Counted from the first letter of the stretch, positions 33,230 to 44,284 are shown. The stretch: DNA of 64,000 bases from Coptis chinensis (GCA_015680905.1 CM027382.1:13179501-13243500); one strand, 5' to 3'. Program-made: numbers and translations. Notes: generated by a model from the letters alone, not told the origin.

Positions 33230-33840
33230 CATTCGAAGAAATACCAGGAATTGACCCCCATGTGGCATACCACCAACTCAATGTCTACAGTGATGCAGTG
33301 GTAGTCAAGCAGAAACCGAGAAGGATAGGTGCTGACAGATCCAGGGCGGTAAAAGCTGAAGTTGAAAAACTAAAGGCAGCTAATTTTGTCAGAGAAATCA
33401 ATTTCCCTACCCGGATTTCTAATATTGTCCCAGTAAGAAAAAAAAATGGGTCATGGAAGATATGTATTGACTTTACAGATCTGAACCGTGCATGTCCGAA
33501 AGACAGCTACCCTCTGCCACGAATTGACAAGTTGGTGGATGCGACGGCTGGACATGAACTGTTATCCTTCACAGATGGGTCGCCAGGCTACAATCAGATC
33601 CCTTTGCATGAAAATGACCATAAGCATGCCAGTTCCACAACCGAGGATGGCCTATACTGCTATCAGGTCATGCCATTCGGATTGAAAAATGCAGGAGCCA
33701 CATACCAGCGTTTGGTAAACAAGATGTTTGAAGGGTTAATAGGCGACATTATGGAGGTGTATGTTGACGATCTCCTGATCAAGAGTTTGAAATGGGGAGA
33801 TCATCTCTCCCACTTGAAACGTGCATTTGACGTTCTTTGA
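33230..33840 (+). pseudogene. Tat element reverse transcriptase
   Basis: The RT domain reads VVVKQKPRRIGADRSRAV, VPVRKKNGSWKICIDFTDLN, RACPKDSYPLPRIDKLVD and LLSFTDGSPGYNQI, with the catalytic YVDD at 33760-33771. The first catalytic Asp, in SFTDG, is present; family members usually have FMDAYSGYNQI there. The frame is open from 33262 to the stop at 33838-33840, the best-kept part of the element. Confidence 0.9.
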
Positions 33841-33871
33841 GAATATCACATGAAGCTCAACCCTGCCAAGT

Positions 33872-34440
33872 GTGCTTTCGTTGTATCATCAAGAAATTTT
33901 TTTAGGGTACCTAGTTACTAAGAGAGGGATTGAGACGAACCCAGATCAGATCCGAGTGCTCATAGAGATGCCCTCACCTAAAAATATGAAAGAGGTTCAA
34001 AAAGTTACAGGCAGGTTAGCAGCTCAGAACAAGTTCATCTTCAAGAGTTCAGATAAGTGCAAATCCCCCTCTTTCAGTTACTGCAAAAGAACACCTCCTT
34101 TGCATGGACGGAAGAGTGCCAAAAGGTGTTTGATCAACTCAAAACATACCTTGGGGCACCACCAATCCTTTCAAAGCCAGTTGAGGGAGAAGTCTTGGGT
34201 CTTTATCTTTGTTCATCTAATTACGGTATCAGTTCCGTACTGATACGCGTGGATGAAAAGAAGGTTGAAAAACCTGTCTATTTCTTGAGCCAGATGCTCC
34301 TACTAGCAGAAACAAGGTACTCTAAACTCGAAAGAGTCGCTTTAGTACTTGTTTTTGCCGCAGAGAAATTACGACAGTACTTCCAGTCCCACACCATCAG
34401 AGTGATCACAGAGTATCAATTGCGATCAGTTCTGGAATGA
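33872..34440 (+). pseudogene. Tat element RT thumb and first RNase H
   Basis: The thumb and connection segment FLGYLVTKRGIETNPDQIRV, MPSPKNMKEVQKVTGRLAA lies in a shifted frame. Near 34057 the original frame resumes with FAWTEECQKVFDQLKTYL and the RNase H segment VYFLSQMLLLAETRYSKLER. Frame changes near 33870 and 34050 break the protein. It ends at a TGA at 34438-34440. Confidence 0.85.
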
Positions 34441-34473
34441 CCAAACAGGTCAAGAAGGCTAGCTAAATGGTCT

Positions 34474-35060
34474 GTGCAACTATCAGAATATGATATTATT
34501 TACTTCCCCAGAATCTCAGAGAAGGGTCAGGCACTAGCAGAATTCTTGGGGGATTTCCTAATGACCTACACGGGGTATGATTCAACCACCCCCAGTTCCG
34601 ATGGTGGCATCTTGCCTGGATCTCCAAACTCCCATCCAGACCCATGGGAGCCGAGCTCCGGATGGCGGCTGTTTGTGGATGGATCTTCAAATGACAGAGG
34701 TGCAGGAGTTGGAACTGTGTTAGTTACTCCTGACAATATGCAACTGGAGAAATCTATCCGATTAGGTTGGAACGCCTCTAATAATGAGGTAGAGTATGAG
34801 GCGACACTTGCTGACCTCATAATAGCCCTCGACCTGGGCGTAACACACCTCACAATTTTTAGTGACTCATAGCTAGTTGTTTTCCAAATTGATGGAGGGT
34901 ATGAGGACAGGGACGAACGAATGGCCAAATACCTGGAATTGGTAAGGGGTCTTCAAGGAAAGTTTGAGAACATTCAGTTCTATCAGCTGCCTCGATCCGA
35001 AAATCGATACACAGATGCTTTGGCTTATGTTGCCTCGATGTTGGGCAACAGTGAGTCACG
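34474..35060 (+). pseudogene. Tat element second (archaeal-type) RNase H
   Basis: The order WRLFVDGSSNDRGAGVG, NNEVEYEATLADLIIALDLG, LTIFSDS and, after a TAG at 34870, RYTDALAYVASML gives all four acidic positions (D-E-D-D) of an archaeal-type RNase H. This extra domain is diagnostic of the Tat lineage. The stop directly after SDS inactivates it. Confidence 0.85.
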
Positions 35061-35389
35061 TTCCATCCCTATAGATTTCCAAGACAAATCTAGCATTCAG
35101 ATCCCAGTTACAATAGTTTGTGTTGTTCCGGCCATTACTCCAAGTTGGATGGATCCATATAAGTCCTACCTCAAAGACGGAACACTCCCTAAGAATAAGA
35201 ATGTAGCAAGGCGTCTACTTGCAAAGATACAAAGATTCACCCTCGTTGGAGACAATTTGTACAAAAAGTCCTTTATGGGACCTCATCTCAGATGTCTCTC
35301 CCCACACCTCGCTGAACAGGTGAGAAGTTCATGAAGGAATTTGTGGCAACCATGCTGGGGGCATAACACTAGCTCTCTAGATCTTAAGA

Positions 35390-36361
35390 CAAGGATACTT
35401 TTGGCCTTATATGCAAAAGGATGCACATGTTTTTGCCCGCAAATGTGAAAAATGTCAACGATATGCTCCGCTAATCCATGCTCCAGCAACAGAACTGCAC
35501 CCATTGGCCAATCCATGGCCATTTGCACAGTGGGGAACTGATATCATATGACCTCTACCACCGGCTCCTAGAAATGTCTGATTCCTACTAGTTGTGATGG
35601 ATTACTTCACCAAGTGGATAGAAGCAGTTCCCCTTGTCTTCATTCGAGAACATGACGTCAGAAAGTTCATTTGGAACAACATTGTCTGCAGGTTCGGCAT
35701 ACCCAAAGTTATCATCTCAGATAATGGGCAACAGTTCGCTGGAGAATTGGTCGCTGAACTCTGTGAGGAGTTTCACATTACCCATCTGTTCTCAACTCCA
35801 AGGTACCCACAAGGCAATGGTCAGGATGAAGCCTCTAACAAGGTTATCTTGGATAACATAAAGCGTAAGTTAGACGATGCAAAAGGTTTGTGGGTTGAGG
35901 AACTACCTAAGGTTCTATAGGCATACCGAACTACACCAAGATGGCTAACTGATGAATCCCCATTTTCACTGACCTACGGAACTGAGGCGGTCATACCTCC
36001 AGAACTGGTAGCACCCACTCAGAAGTCAAATGTTGTACACACTCTGGAAAATGAAGAGTTGTTATGTAAAGAAGTGGATCTCCTAGATGAAAAATGAGAA
36101 GGTGCCGTACTTCACTTAGCTACTGACCAGCAGATTCTGAAGAGATCATACAACAAGAGAGTCTGGATTCGATCTTTCAAAACTGGAGATCTAGTTTTGT
36201 GTGAGATCCCAGAGCCCAACGACAAGATTGGGTCCAACTGGGAAGGACCATACATCATCAACAAGGTTGGTCGAACTAGTTTTTATTATCTACGCACTGT
36301 TGAAGGGGACATTCTTGTCAAACCATGGAACGTGCAGCACCTTCGCAAGTACTATCAATAA
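35390..36361 (+). pseudogene. Tat element integrase and C-terminal region
   Basis: The integrase core is in the second frame. The zinc-finger tail reads FARKCEKCQRYAP, then come the three catalytic acidic residues in VVMDYFTKWIEAVPL, IISDNGQQFAGELVAELCEE and NGQDEASNKVILDNI. The distances fit D-D-E integrases. The C-terminal part contains NWEGPYIINKVG and ends HLRKYYQ with TAA at 36359-36361. In-frame stops occur near 35550, 35580, 35918 and 36096. Confidence 0.88.
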
Positions 36362-38424
36362 ATTGTTATTCTATGCTTTTCTATGCATTGTTCACTCCTC
36401 TCCAATTCATCAATAAAGTGCTACATATTGCCATCGAATTTATTCCTTGCATTTGTTCTTTATTTATGATCCACAATAGACTAAACCTGTCACACCCCGA
36501 ATTTTGACAGAATTCGAAAAAACAATATTTGTTCCCGACTCTTCGATTTTCGAGGTGTGATGCACTCTCAACTCCCAAAAACCCATAATCAGTTTAAATA
36601 CGCGGATAATTAAAAACCAACAAAAATTTCAAATAAACAAAAGTTCTCTTCATTACAAAAATTCACAAATCTAATTAAGTTACAAATCTCTTTTCAACCC
36701 TCTTTAGTTATAATTCAACTGAAAATATAAAACAACATTTGTCTCAACTAAAATCTATTACACCTTAAGGGAAAACAAAATATATCTTGAATGCGACGCT
36801 AATGCAAACCACAAGCAGCAACCAACCTTCTTCAACATGAAACCTGTCAAGACTTATCAACTATGTTCATTTAATGAACACACCCGATAAGCAAACATGC
36901 AAATCGGGTCAGCATTATAAACAATGCTGGTGTGAGTAGCCCTAAAATATAAATTATACTTATACATATATATACCCAATAAATAAGGCAGTTAGTTCCT
37001 CCACCGAGGCGCCGAAACTTCCCACCAACCACACAACAAACCATACGCATAATAAATAAGGCATGTAGTTCCTCCCTTGAGGCACCTTAGCTTCCCAACA
37101 ATAATGCTAAGGCATTTAGTTCCTCCACCGAGGCGCCTTAGGTTCTAACTAAACTAAAAACCAGCCAAGCATATTCTATACTTACCGCATTTCATGCTCA
37201 ATTACAGAGTGGGTCGCTTTTACACAAGTAATTAGTTTGACCCACCATTCTACAAAACTATATACAATTATATCTTTAAAGATATATCATTAACCAACAC
37301 ATTACCATAATTATATTATTTAAGGCTTTCTTTGTGTGTCCCTAAAATCATGTCGTATCTATATCTTACCTAGTTTCCCTGGCTACCACAATCGCTACCC
37401 AACGCCGAACATGTACATCCACATGGATCCCCTCACATAATGAACCACTTCGTGCGTAGCTACCCTAAGTGGGATATCGCATACTAGGTAACCTTCACAC
37501 GAAAGCCATTATGTGATTACTGCCACTATTCGGCATAAAATATCACGTGTCTCATTCTAAATTTTGTGAATGGAATAATCAAGCCACTATTCGGCTACGC
37601 CAGAAGGGCCATTCAGATTCACTGAAACGCCCGAAGGGCCAATCATATCACATACGCCCATCACAAAGGCCAAATCACATGAGTTGTGGTAGCTAGGTTC
37701 TAGGATTTTCGTTACGTAATTTATTCAAGTGTCATACCTTTATATCTCATAACCATTTCACTCTATCACGTGCCAAATAAATTATTGCACTAAACCACCA
37801 TATTTGGAAAATCTCAATAATAATTCTTGTTCTATCTCATGCCAGTATACTTAATTGTACTGAAGCTCAACGTTTCTCGTTATAATAAAAATCCACATTA
37901 TCACATGCCAATACTATTCATTGCACGATATCCAAGCATCTCTATATCAAATCTCAAAACTTATTATTTCACGTGCCAATCATATATTGCACTACACTAT
38001 ATGGAATATCTCCAACCTTCATAAATACTACAATTCATTTAAGTAGCAACTCATAATAATAATAATCAATCATGTAATGTATTCATTCAATATATTTATG
38101 TGAACTCAATTCACCATCAAAGCCCAATACTAAAGTCCATGAATCTAAGTCCGTATATAATTTAATTCTCGTAAAAACGTATATATCTAAGTCTGATATG
38201 CTTTACACACTACTCACGTCAAATCTCAATTAGATAATGACAAACCAATTTATACAGGCTTCCATAACATTTTAGCATTTGCTTGGTCCATACAATGTAC
38301 AACATAAAACATAGCACAATTAAACAGTCCATAGTCCACAATCAAAGCCTAAAACCAAAACCCAAAAGTCTACATATTTAAAGACCATTTGGATTTATAT
38401 TAAGTCATATGGACTGGCCCCAAA

Positions 38425-38715
38425 CAATATTAGAAACTGGCCCAAAACAATTAAGTGATTCAGCCCAAAGAAATAAAAGAAATTGGCCCAAAGACTAAAC
38501 TGAAAATGGTCCAAAACTTAATCTGAAACTGGCCCAACACACTAATCTAAACTGGCCCAAAACAAAAGATTAATCCGGCCCAACAACTAACTAGTGTTTA
38601 GGCCCAAAACTGAAATCAAAACCGGCCCAACCAAAACAAAATAAAATCGGGCCCAAAGAAACCAACTAAGGCCCAAACCCCACTAATAGGTTTCGGCCCA
38701 AGGCCCAACCGGTCA
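38425..38715. promoter_or_regulatory. Array of GGCCCA (TGGGCC) motifs in the LTR
   Basis: About eleven exact GGCCCA words and several one-off variants (GGTCCA, GGCCTA, GGCCCC) occur within 290 bp, mostly as TGGCCCAAAAC-like units spaced about 20-35 bp. The reverse complement TGGGCC is the plant site II core bound by TCP factors. In element orientation this places the array roughly 1.1-1.4 kb into the LTR. A decayed version is in the LTR at 60250-60440. Confidence 0.6.
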
Positions 38716-39754
38716 TCTCTCTCAGCTCCAAAGAACTCCACCACCAAGCATTTCGCAGGCACACGGCCGCCACCACCATCTCCACTCGTCCTCCCCTCTT
38801 AACCCACCAATTTTTCTCCTTAAGAAAACCGCTACAACTTTAACAAAAGTAAAAAACCTATAAGCATTAAATCAAACTCTTCATCAACCTAGATCTCGCG
38901 ACCTCCATTAATGGCTTCTACAAGGTTCGACAGCCCCATACATCAGTACTCACCCACACACTACAATCAACTATAAACCCATCGATTTTAGTCTAGATAA
39001 AAGCCCCACTACTCTAATTAAACCAAAAACAGCCTAACCGAGTTTTCCCAAAACTCTCCATCGGCGCCATTAACGCCTTTTTCCACCTACAACAACACTC
39101 AACCTTCCACCACCACCAATCCTCCCTCAACCAATCCCATAACAAAATACAACAGTTTAACATCACCAAAAAAATAGAGTTCAAACAAATAAGAACATGA
39201 CGATTCTGTTCCTTTGGTTGGGCGACACCATTGACGCCCTCTCAAGCTCCAACAGCACACCCAAATTTCCATCCCGACGTCCCCCGACATTAACCAAATC
39301 AAAATAAAATCAACCCACACCACAACAGTATAGCAGATTCAAACCAGATACAGGACAAACGTTGGTTTGGCTCACGCCGCCATTGACAGCTTCTTGAAGC
39401 TTCGACAGTTCAATAATTAAGCAAACACTATACTAACATTTAACCCGTTTAACACTTCGACATTATAGCAGAATAACTACAGAAAAATGAACGGAAACCT
39501 TAGACAGTAAAATTTTGTCTGTATACTCATAAAACTCTGGATTCCGTGAAAAAGAAAAACTAACTACTCACCTGTATTAAAACTCGACGAATTCAATCGA
39601 ATCGTCGCGGCTTTCTAGCAATCAAGCTTTTATCTCCTCGCCTCCATTTTTATTTTATTTTTTTAGAAAAATATGTATATATACTTGGGTTTGAAACCTA
39701 AGCATGGACTCGGGCCTAAAGTTGCCCACGATCCCAAATCCAATCCAGCAAATT

Positions 39755-39803
39755 TTAAATAAATAAATAAATAAATAAATAAATTAATTAATAAATAAAT
39801 ACG
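39755..39803. repeat. TAAA-rich microsatellite near the LTR end
   Basis: Repeated TAAATAAATAAATAAA units near the LTR's own start on the minus strand. A similar tract sits at the same place in the third copy, near 61460-61490. Confidence 0.85.
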
Positions 39804-39866
39804 TATTTTAAATATGGGCGTTACAAAACCTTTAGGGAATTATCTTCTCACTATCTGTTCAAGAAT

Positions 39867-40106
39867 ATTGTATGCCAATTTGCTTTAGAACCAGTGATAC
39901 TGAGCATGGAAAAGTTGAATTGTATGCCAGATCCTTTTCCATTCCCACGCAGCTGGAACTGTATACCAGTTCCTTCAAACTGCGATTATCCTCGATGGGT
40001 TAAGCCTTTAGGGAATTCGACCACACTAATTGTTCAGTAAACTGTATGCCAGTTTGACTTAGAGCAAGAGATATTGTTCTTAAGAGCCTGAACTGTATGC
40101 CAGTTC
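39867..40106 (+). repeat. Five short hairpins with a TATGC loop in the Tat 3' untranslated region
   Basis: Five units share the form stem-TATGC-stem: ATTG/CAAT at 39867, a weaker GAATTG/CAGATC at about 39918, GGAACTG/CAGTTCC at 39955 (loop TATAC), AAACTG/CAGTTT at 40039 and GAACTG/CAGTTC at 40090. The paired bases change together (TTG/CAA for CTG/CAG, AAA/TTT for GAA/TTC) while the loop stays nearly fixed. Confidence 0.7.
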
Positions 40107-40227
40107 CTCGCGCTCTCAAAACATCAACATAGGAGTTGATGGGAAGATCTGGGTTGGATCCAGATCCTAGCATGCAAATCATAGGCCCGAACAAGATTCG
40201 ACATGATATACATTGGGAAGACTCCCC

Positions 40228-40271
40228 ATCGCCGTTTCGGCGATAACCTATTTATTTTTTAAATAAATAGA
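40228..40271 (+). repeat. Two adjacent perfect hairpins
   Basis: ATCGCCG-TTT-CGGCGAT at 40228-40244 is a 7-bp stem with a 3-base loop. Just after it, CTATTTATT and AATAAATAG at 40248-40271 form a second stem. Both lie in the Tat 3' untranslated region. Confidence 0.7.
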
Positions 40272-40490
40272 ACCTATCATTATTAAACACAGTGTTGTGC
40301 TCATGGCACCAAGTTACTTTCGCAAAGACATATGACTCTATTGCGATCGAACTCCTACTTACAATTAACTTGAATGGCTTTCATGATATCCTGATCAGAT
40401 TCTGGTTATGCCTCATTTTAATCTGTTTAGCCTACTAGGGTCACCTATTGTTGTTCCAAATGAACTTTGGGAGCATTAGGGGTAGAGTAT

Positions 40491-41280
40491 TGATAAGAGC
40501 CCAAAACTGTAGTTTTAACCCCTTAACAATAATACTTTTAGACCAATTATGCGAGTAATAAATAAGAGTTAATGCTGATTACGTGCTTTTCTGTATTTCA
40601 GGCATTGAAGTTAATTATATGCAGAAATGTGCCACTTTAGCAAGATAAAGGAGCAAGGGTTGGTTGCTAAGAAGTTCCGTGATTAAAGGCCAAGATTCAA
40701 GGAGAAAAACCTTTGTAAAGCCCGGTCAAAAGTTGAAAAGTCAAAGTCAACGCGGGCAGAAACATCACACAAAAGTCAGTAGAACTTCCGCAGACCGTAT
40801 ATTTGGACTCAGGCCTCAGAATTGGGTGTACCTTATGTCAAAACGACCGGCTCGGAAAGATCTTTCCAATGGTCCAAACTTTGATCCAATCAGAGGAGCA
40901 GAAGTGGACGAAAAGTCTGTTGAAGTCAAAGCCAACTGAAAAGGGCCCTGTGAACTGAAGAAATTGGGCTTTGGGCTCGATTTTCCGGCCCAAAACATGG
41001 CTCCTCAGCCCATGCACAAAACTGTGGATCTGGTCTCCTCCATTTCCACACACAAGACTTAGCTCTTAAGTATCAATTAGATTAGGATAGAAGGTAGCCA
41101 TTAGAGAATAATCTAGATCTAGTTTTGAGTTTTTGAATTAGTTAATTAATTAGTTTTCATCTTGCAAGATCCAACGGCTACGAGATGATTTTTTTTTTCA
41201 GATGAAAAAATATGACCGTTAGATCTTATAAATGGGGGTAAGTCTAACTAACCTTCTTATTTGCCAAGCAAAATGGTTGA
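40491..41280 (+). mobile_element. Possible LTR fragment starting TGATAAGAGCCC
   Basis: The junction at 40490/40491 changes from the Tat 3' region to sequence with LTR-like traits: a TG start, early AAAACTGTAGTTTTAACCCC, and later leader-like ATTAGATTAGGATAGAAGGT near 41077. It contains several GTCAA words at 40700-40760 and at 40923. No matching second LTR, coding domain or target duplication is seen. It could be the element that removed the Tat 3' LTR. Confidence 0.35.
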
Positions 41281-41438
41281 TCACAGTAAATTAATTGTCC
41301 AGTTGCATAGTTGCTTGGATCGTATAGTTTGAGATGCCACTATTCCCAAAAAATGAGACCCCTATAATAGTTAGAAATTGTACATGATAACCTTTAAAGA
41401 CTGTTATAAGTTACATTGAAAGCAAGAAAAAAACATAC

Positions 41439-41567
41439 TCCAAGGTCACTCTTCTTTGGACAGTCGCTGCATCCAGCGCAATTTACCCACAAAATGTCAC
41501 TTCCACTATCAACATGCACATAGTGATCCTGGAAGGAGTTCCGATCCCAATCTTAGTGCAGTAGAGC
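41439..41567 (-). pseudogene. Aspartic protease (A1 family) exon fragment
   Basis: The minus strand reads LYCTKIGIGTPS and then, after a frame change, DHYVHVDSGSDILWVNCAGC followed by SDCPKKSDLG. This is the first active-site region (D-T/S-G-S) of plant nepenthesin-type aspartic proteases; the catalytic Asp is kept. The right end of the exon in gene order is a GTATGT donor at 41438-41433. The second active site and the propeptide are absent. It directly abuts the plus-strand Helitron-like frame at 41568. Confidence 0.8.
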
Positions 41568-41830
41568 ATGAACCAAATAAACAACAGAAAAACAAATAAC
41601 TTTATCCCACCAACAACAGGTGAATGGTTTTATCTTCGTCTACTTCTTAACACGGTGAAGGGTCCAACGAACTTTAAAGAGATAAGAACAGTAAATGGAA
41701 AACTACATCCAACCTACAAGTCAACGTGCCTCACACTAGGATTGTTGGAAGACGATGGTGAATGGCATGAAGCAATCAAAGAAGTAGCAATTTCAACATT
41801 ACCAAAAACATTGCGGCAATTACATGGTAA
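41568..41830 (+). pseudogene. Helitron Rep/helicase fragment
   Basis: The frame reads GEWFYLRLLLNTVKGPTNFK, EIRTVNGKLHPTYKSTCLTL and GLLEDDGEWHEAIKEVAIST, then PKTLRQLHGNII. This block between the Rep and PIF1-helicase parts is typical of plant Helitron proteins (GERFYLR-x-LLN, DLRTVNG, GLL-DD-EW). Neither the Rep HUH motif nor the helicase motifs are present, so it is a short relic. Its presence makes Helitron-type capture one explanation for the gene fragments that follow. Confidence 0.8.
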
Positions 41831-42069
41831 CATTATCAAACACAAATGTATTATAACCAATTACACTCGCATACATATTTTGGTTTTATTTTTATATCTA
41901 ACTAAATTCTAATACATTCTTTCTATTGTGCACACAGGAGATAATAATGTCAAAGCTGAAAGCATTGGAAGACATATATATTCTCATGATTATTTTTTTA
42001 ATCAATTTTAAATATTATGTATTTTCTATTTCTATTGGTGACTTATACAGAATAAAGTAAGTTGATTAC

Positions 42070-43025
42070 CTTAGCAAACGTGATACCGACAATGTAACCC
42101 CATCCAACGATGATAGATATCCCAATGGTATTTGTTATTCCTTTTGGTCCACTCCAATATGCATTCTTGGTTACCTCTGTCTTATAGAAGAGGTCCAAGA
42201 ATAAATGGAAACCATTAGCTATTGTCTAACTTTAGGCAAACAAGTAACCAGACCAGTCAAATGAAAATATTAGTACTACGGAAAAAACTCCTATGCTATG
42301 CTCTATATTTGTGTGTAGTTGCATATACACTTGGCCCCCAAACTCATTCCTGGCTCCGTCAATTAAAATCATGACACAAGGCTGAATTTTTTCCCTAAAA
42401 AAATTAACTTTCTAATGCATATAGTAAAAGTTAATTATTGATAGTGACCGTTTACATGAAGTGTTCCAGCTTCTATATGTTTGATTAATGGAATAGACAT
42501 GGAGGTATGAAACATAACTTACCATATGTGCAGATGCATCATACCCTGTAAGCGTATATTGGCTCATTATGAGGCAGAGAATAAATATGCAGAAACTACT
42601 GTGGATTCCACCCCCATTATCCGTGTTGAAGCGAGTAAAAACAAAATCGACAGTGGCCTTCTCAGTAGCTACGGTAGGAATTAGTACCATAAGCACAAGA
42701 ACACCTAGATATGCCAACAAAGGTAAAGGTTAGAGAGAAAGTATGCCTCAAACACCAATTCCTGGAATGATATTGATTCAATAAAACATGAAAAAGAAGT
42801 CTACCTACAACATTCCATAAAGTAGCAAGCTGTCTGAAAAAGGCTAACTAGGCGATGGGAAGACTGTTTATCAGGGCATGTAAAAACAAGAGTCCTCCAT
42901 GTAAGCAAATAACAACATATTTTGATGCTACATATCCACCACCATTGTTTCCACTAGTGCTAAGTAGAATCATAACTTGAATTAGTTGAATCCAAGAAGT
43001 ACGCTCAAAGCCATGGTACTCGATG
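42070..43025 (-). pseudogene. BAT1: BAT1-like amino acid permease fragment, three exons
   Basis: Three minus-strand exons resemble plant BAT1, a bidirectional amino-acid/GABA transporter of the APC family. Exon 43025-42805 reads GNNGGGYVASKYVVICLHGG, ALINSLPIA, FFRQLATLWNVV and ends at a GTAGAC donor. Exon 42709-42523 reads LGVLVLMVLIPTVATEKATV, FVFTRFNTDNGGGI and SQYTLTGYDASAHM and ends at GTAAGT. Exon 42176-42070 reads VTKNAYWSGPKGITNTIGIS followed by IIVGWGYIVGITFAK. Introns and most splice sites survive. A stop replaces the Trp or Ser after SLPIA, and the TEET residues of the last exon are partly lost. The N- and C-terminal membrane segments are absent. Confidence 0.85.
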
Positions 43026-43287
43026 GAATCAAAAGTATTACAAACTTACAATAGACAGAAGCTTTACCTAATCCAAATTGAAGGCAGAACACCATAATAC
43101 ACAGTATAACTTTTAGAAAATTTGTAAACAGAGGTACCTCAATAGAATATACACATGTAACTGTCGTTGTTCTTTAAGAGTGCTTTCAATTATTTTCAGT
43201 AACTTTGATGTGTATACCATTTGGAAATGCTATCCCAAGAGTCTGAATAGAACTTATTTAGTAACGTTACAAGATTCAACATTGAGA

Positions 43288-43420
43288 GCAACATTTTCAA
43301 ATTTAAGCAAAAGCTTCTGCTCATGGCTGAGAGTTAGTCCAGTTGTTGCATCAATAGTTTTTTTGCAAAGATTCCTTTCATATCTTCTAAAAACCAATAT
43401 TGTAAAGAGGTATCCCTTCT
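43288..43420 (-). other. Unrecognised coding-like stretch
   Basis: The minus strand reads EDMKGIFAKK after a TTTTTAG acceptor-like site and then, after a frame change, TIDATTGLTLSHEQKLLLKF followed by ENVALNVESCNVTK and a stop. The composition and length look like exon, but I cannot name the protein. It may be another captured fragment. Confidence 0.3.
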
Positions 43421-44109
43421 ACTGTAATTGATAGTATTCACAAACATGTAACAAAGACAAAATGAATACTTGGATATTGTATGACCTCCTTTAGGGGAAA
43501 GTAAAACATTTATACATCTGTAGACTGCAGAATGGTTTGTTTGTTTGTTTTTTTTTTTGTTATCTTCTTTGATGCTTGCCATCGTTGGCCATTAAGTCAA
43601 TCTTGAAAAGGCAAGAGGAACCCAAAACACTAGAGTAGGTAATTATCCAATGCAACAACAACAATATTATGTCTGTAGCAATCTTAAAGCATTGAAAATC
43701 AAATAGTTCAGCAAATATAACCTGACCAAACAGGTCGTGCTGAGCTTAAGACCACATATAACCAAATGCTCATCTCAAATGACCTTGAATATTCATAGAT
43801 TTCTTGCCGCAGTTGGCTCTCTGAGTATTTAACTGAATTCATTTATTCTCGACCACACACTAATACTACACACACGAAAATGCTAAGAAATGATGCCCAT
43901 TAAAGCCTAACATAATTGGTTAACATTTTCACATTGAGAAGAACGCGACAAAACATAATTAAATAAAGATTTCTATCATCACTTCACCATATGAAATATT
44001 CATGTATTATGATCAAAGTGAAGACTCGGCACAAAAACTTGAAAGAAGTAAAGTTTACTTCCCTAATAAACAACTCAACCTTTACAGAGCAATTTAAGGA
44101 AAGTTTTAC

Positions 44110-44236
44110 CTGTATTTCGTGACCAAAAAATGGAGCACCACAGATATTTGCAGCTTTGTGTACTCTGAGGCAGTGCAAAATCTCATCCCGCCACCAAAAG
44201 GAATGAAATTCTTTGATGCTGTGTTTGATCCTTGGC
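44110..44236 (-). pseudogene. Cytochrome P450 heme-binding exon fragment
   Basis: The minus strand reads SKNFIPFGGGMRFCTASEYT and then KLQISVVLHFLVTKYR, ending at CAG followed by GTAAAA. It is the cysteine heme-ligand loop of a P450 (F-x-x-G-x-R-x-C-x-G). The Cys ligand is kept but the Gly two residues later is Ala. The context K-x-Q-x-x-V-x-x-H-x-L-V-T-K-Y-R-W resembles the CYP85 clan, in particular CYP87. One exon only; introns and other conserved helices are absent. Confidence 0.75.
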
Positions 44237-44284
44237 CCTTTTAAATGCAGCAACAAGTATTAACAAAAGTTGGAAAAACTGATT

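Larger units (their letters stand above)
36488..39825 (-). mobile_element. Chromovirus-type solo LTR, 3.3 kb, TSD AAACC
   Basis: The unit runs from TGTCACACCCCGAATTTTGA (36488) to ATATGGGCGTTACA (39825). It is flanked by AAACC at 36483-36487 and 39826-39830, an exact 5-bp duplication. Read on the minus strand it starts TGTAACGCCCATATTT and ends GGGGTGTGACA. The TGTAACGCCC start following a conserved internal tail is seen at 61525, which fixes orientation and suggests a Tekay/Del chromovirus. It has no coding capacity and no internal domain, so it is a solo LTR. It inserted into the 3' untranslated region of the Tat element and is younger than it. It carries TTAGTTCCTCC motifs at about 36990, 37060 and 37110. 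Confidence 0.85.
29821..40490 (+). mobile_element. Degenerate Tat-lineage Ty3/gypsy retrotransposon, interrupted, no 3' LTR
   Basis: From left to right it has a 684-bp 5' LTR, a tRNA-Asp-like primer site, gag, protease, reverse transcriptase, RNase H, a second archaeal-type RNase H, integrase, then a 3' untranslated region. The second RNase H between RT-RNase H and integrase is the mark of the Tat/Ogre/Retand group. The polyprotein starts in one frame and moves to another at about 33870, back at about 34050, and again at about 35350, with many in-frame stops. A chromovirus solo LTR splits its 3' region at 36488-39825. No copy of the LTR start TGTAGGGGGG occurs downstream. A purine-rich CTTTGGGAGCATTAGGGG at 40465-40482 may mark the old polypurine tract. 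Confidence 0.85.

Noticed and set aside
42412-42720. A free-standing 102-codon minus-strand gene
   Set aside because: The C-terminal part is intron read-through after a GTAAGT donor. The frame is one exon of the BAT1-like fragment.
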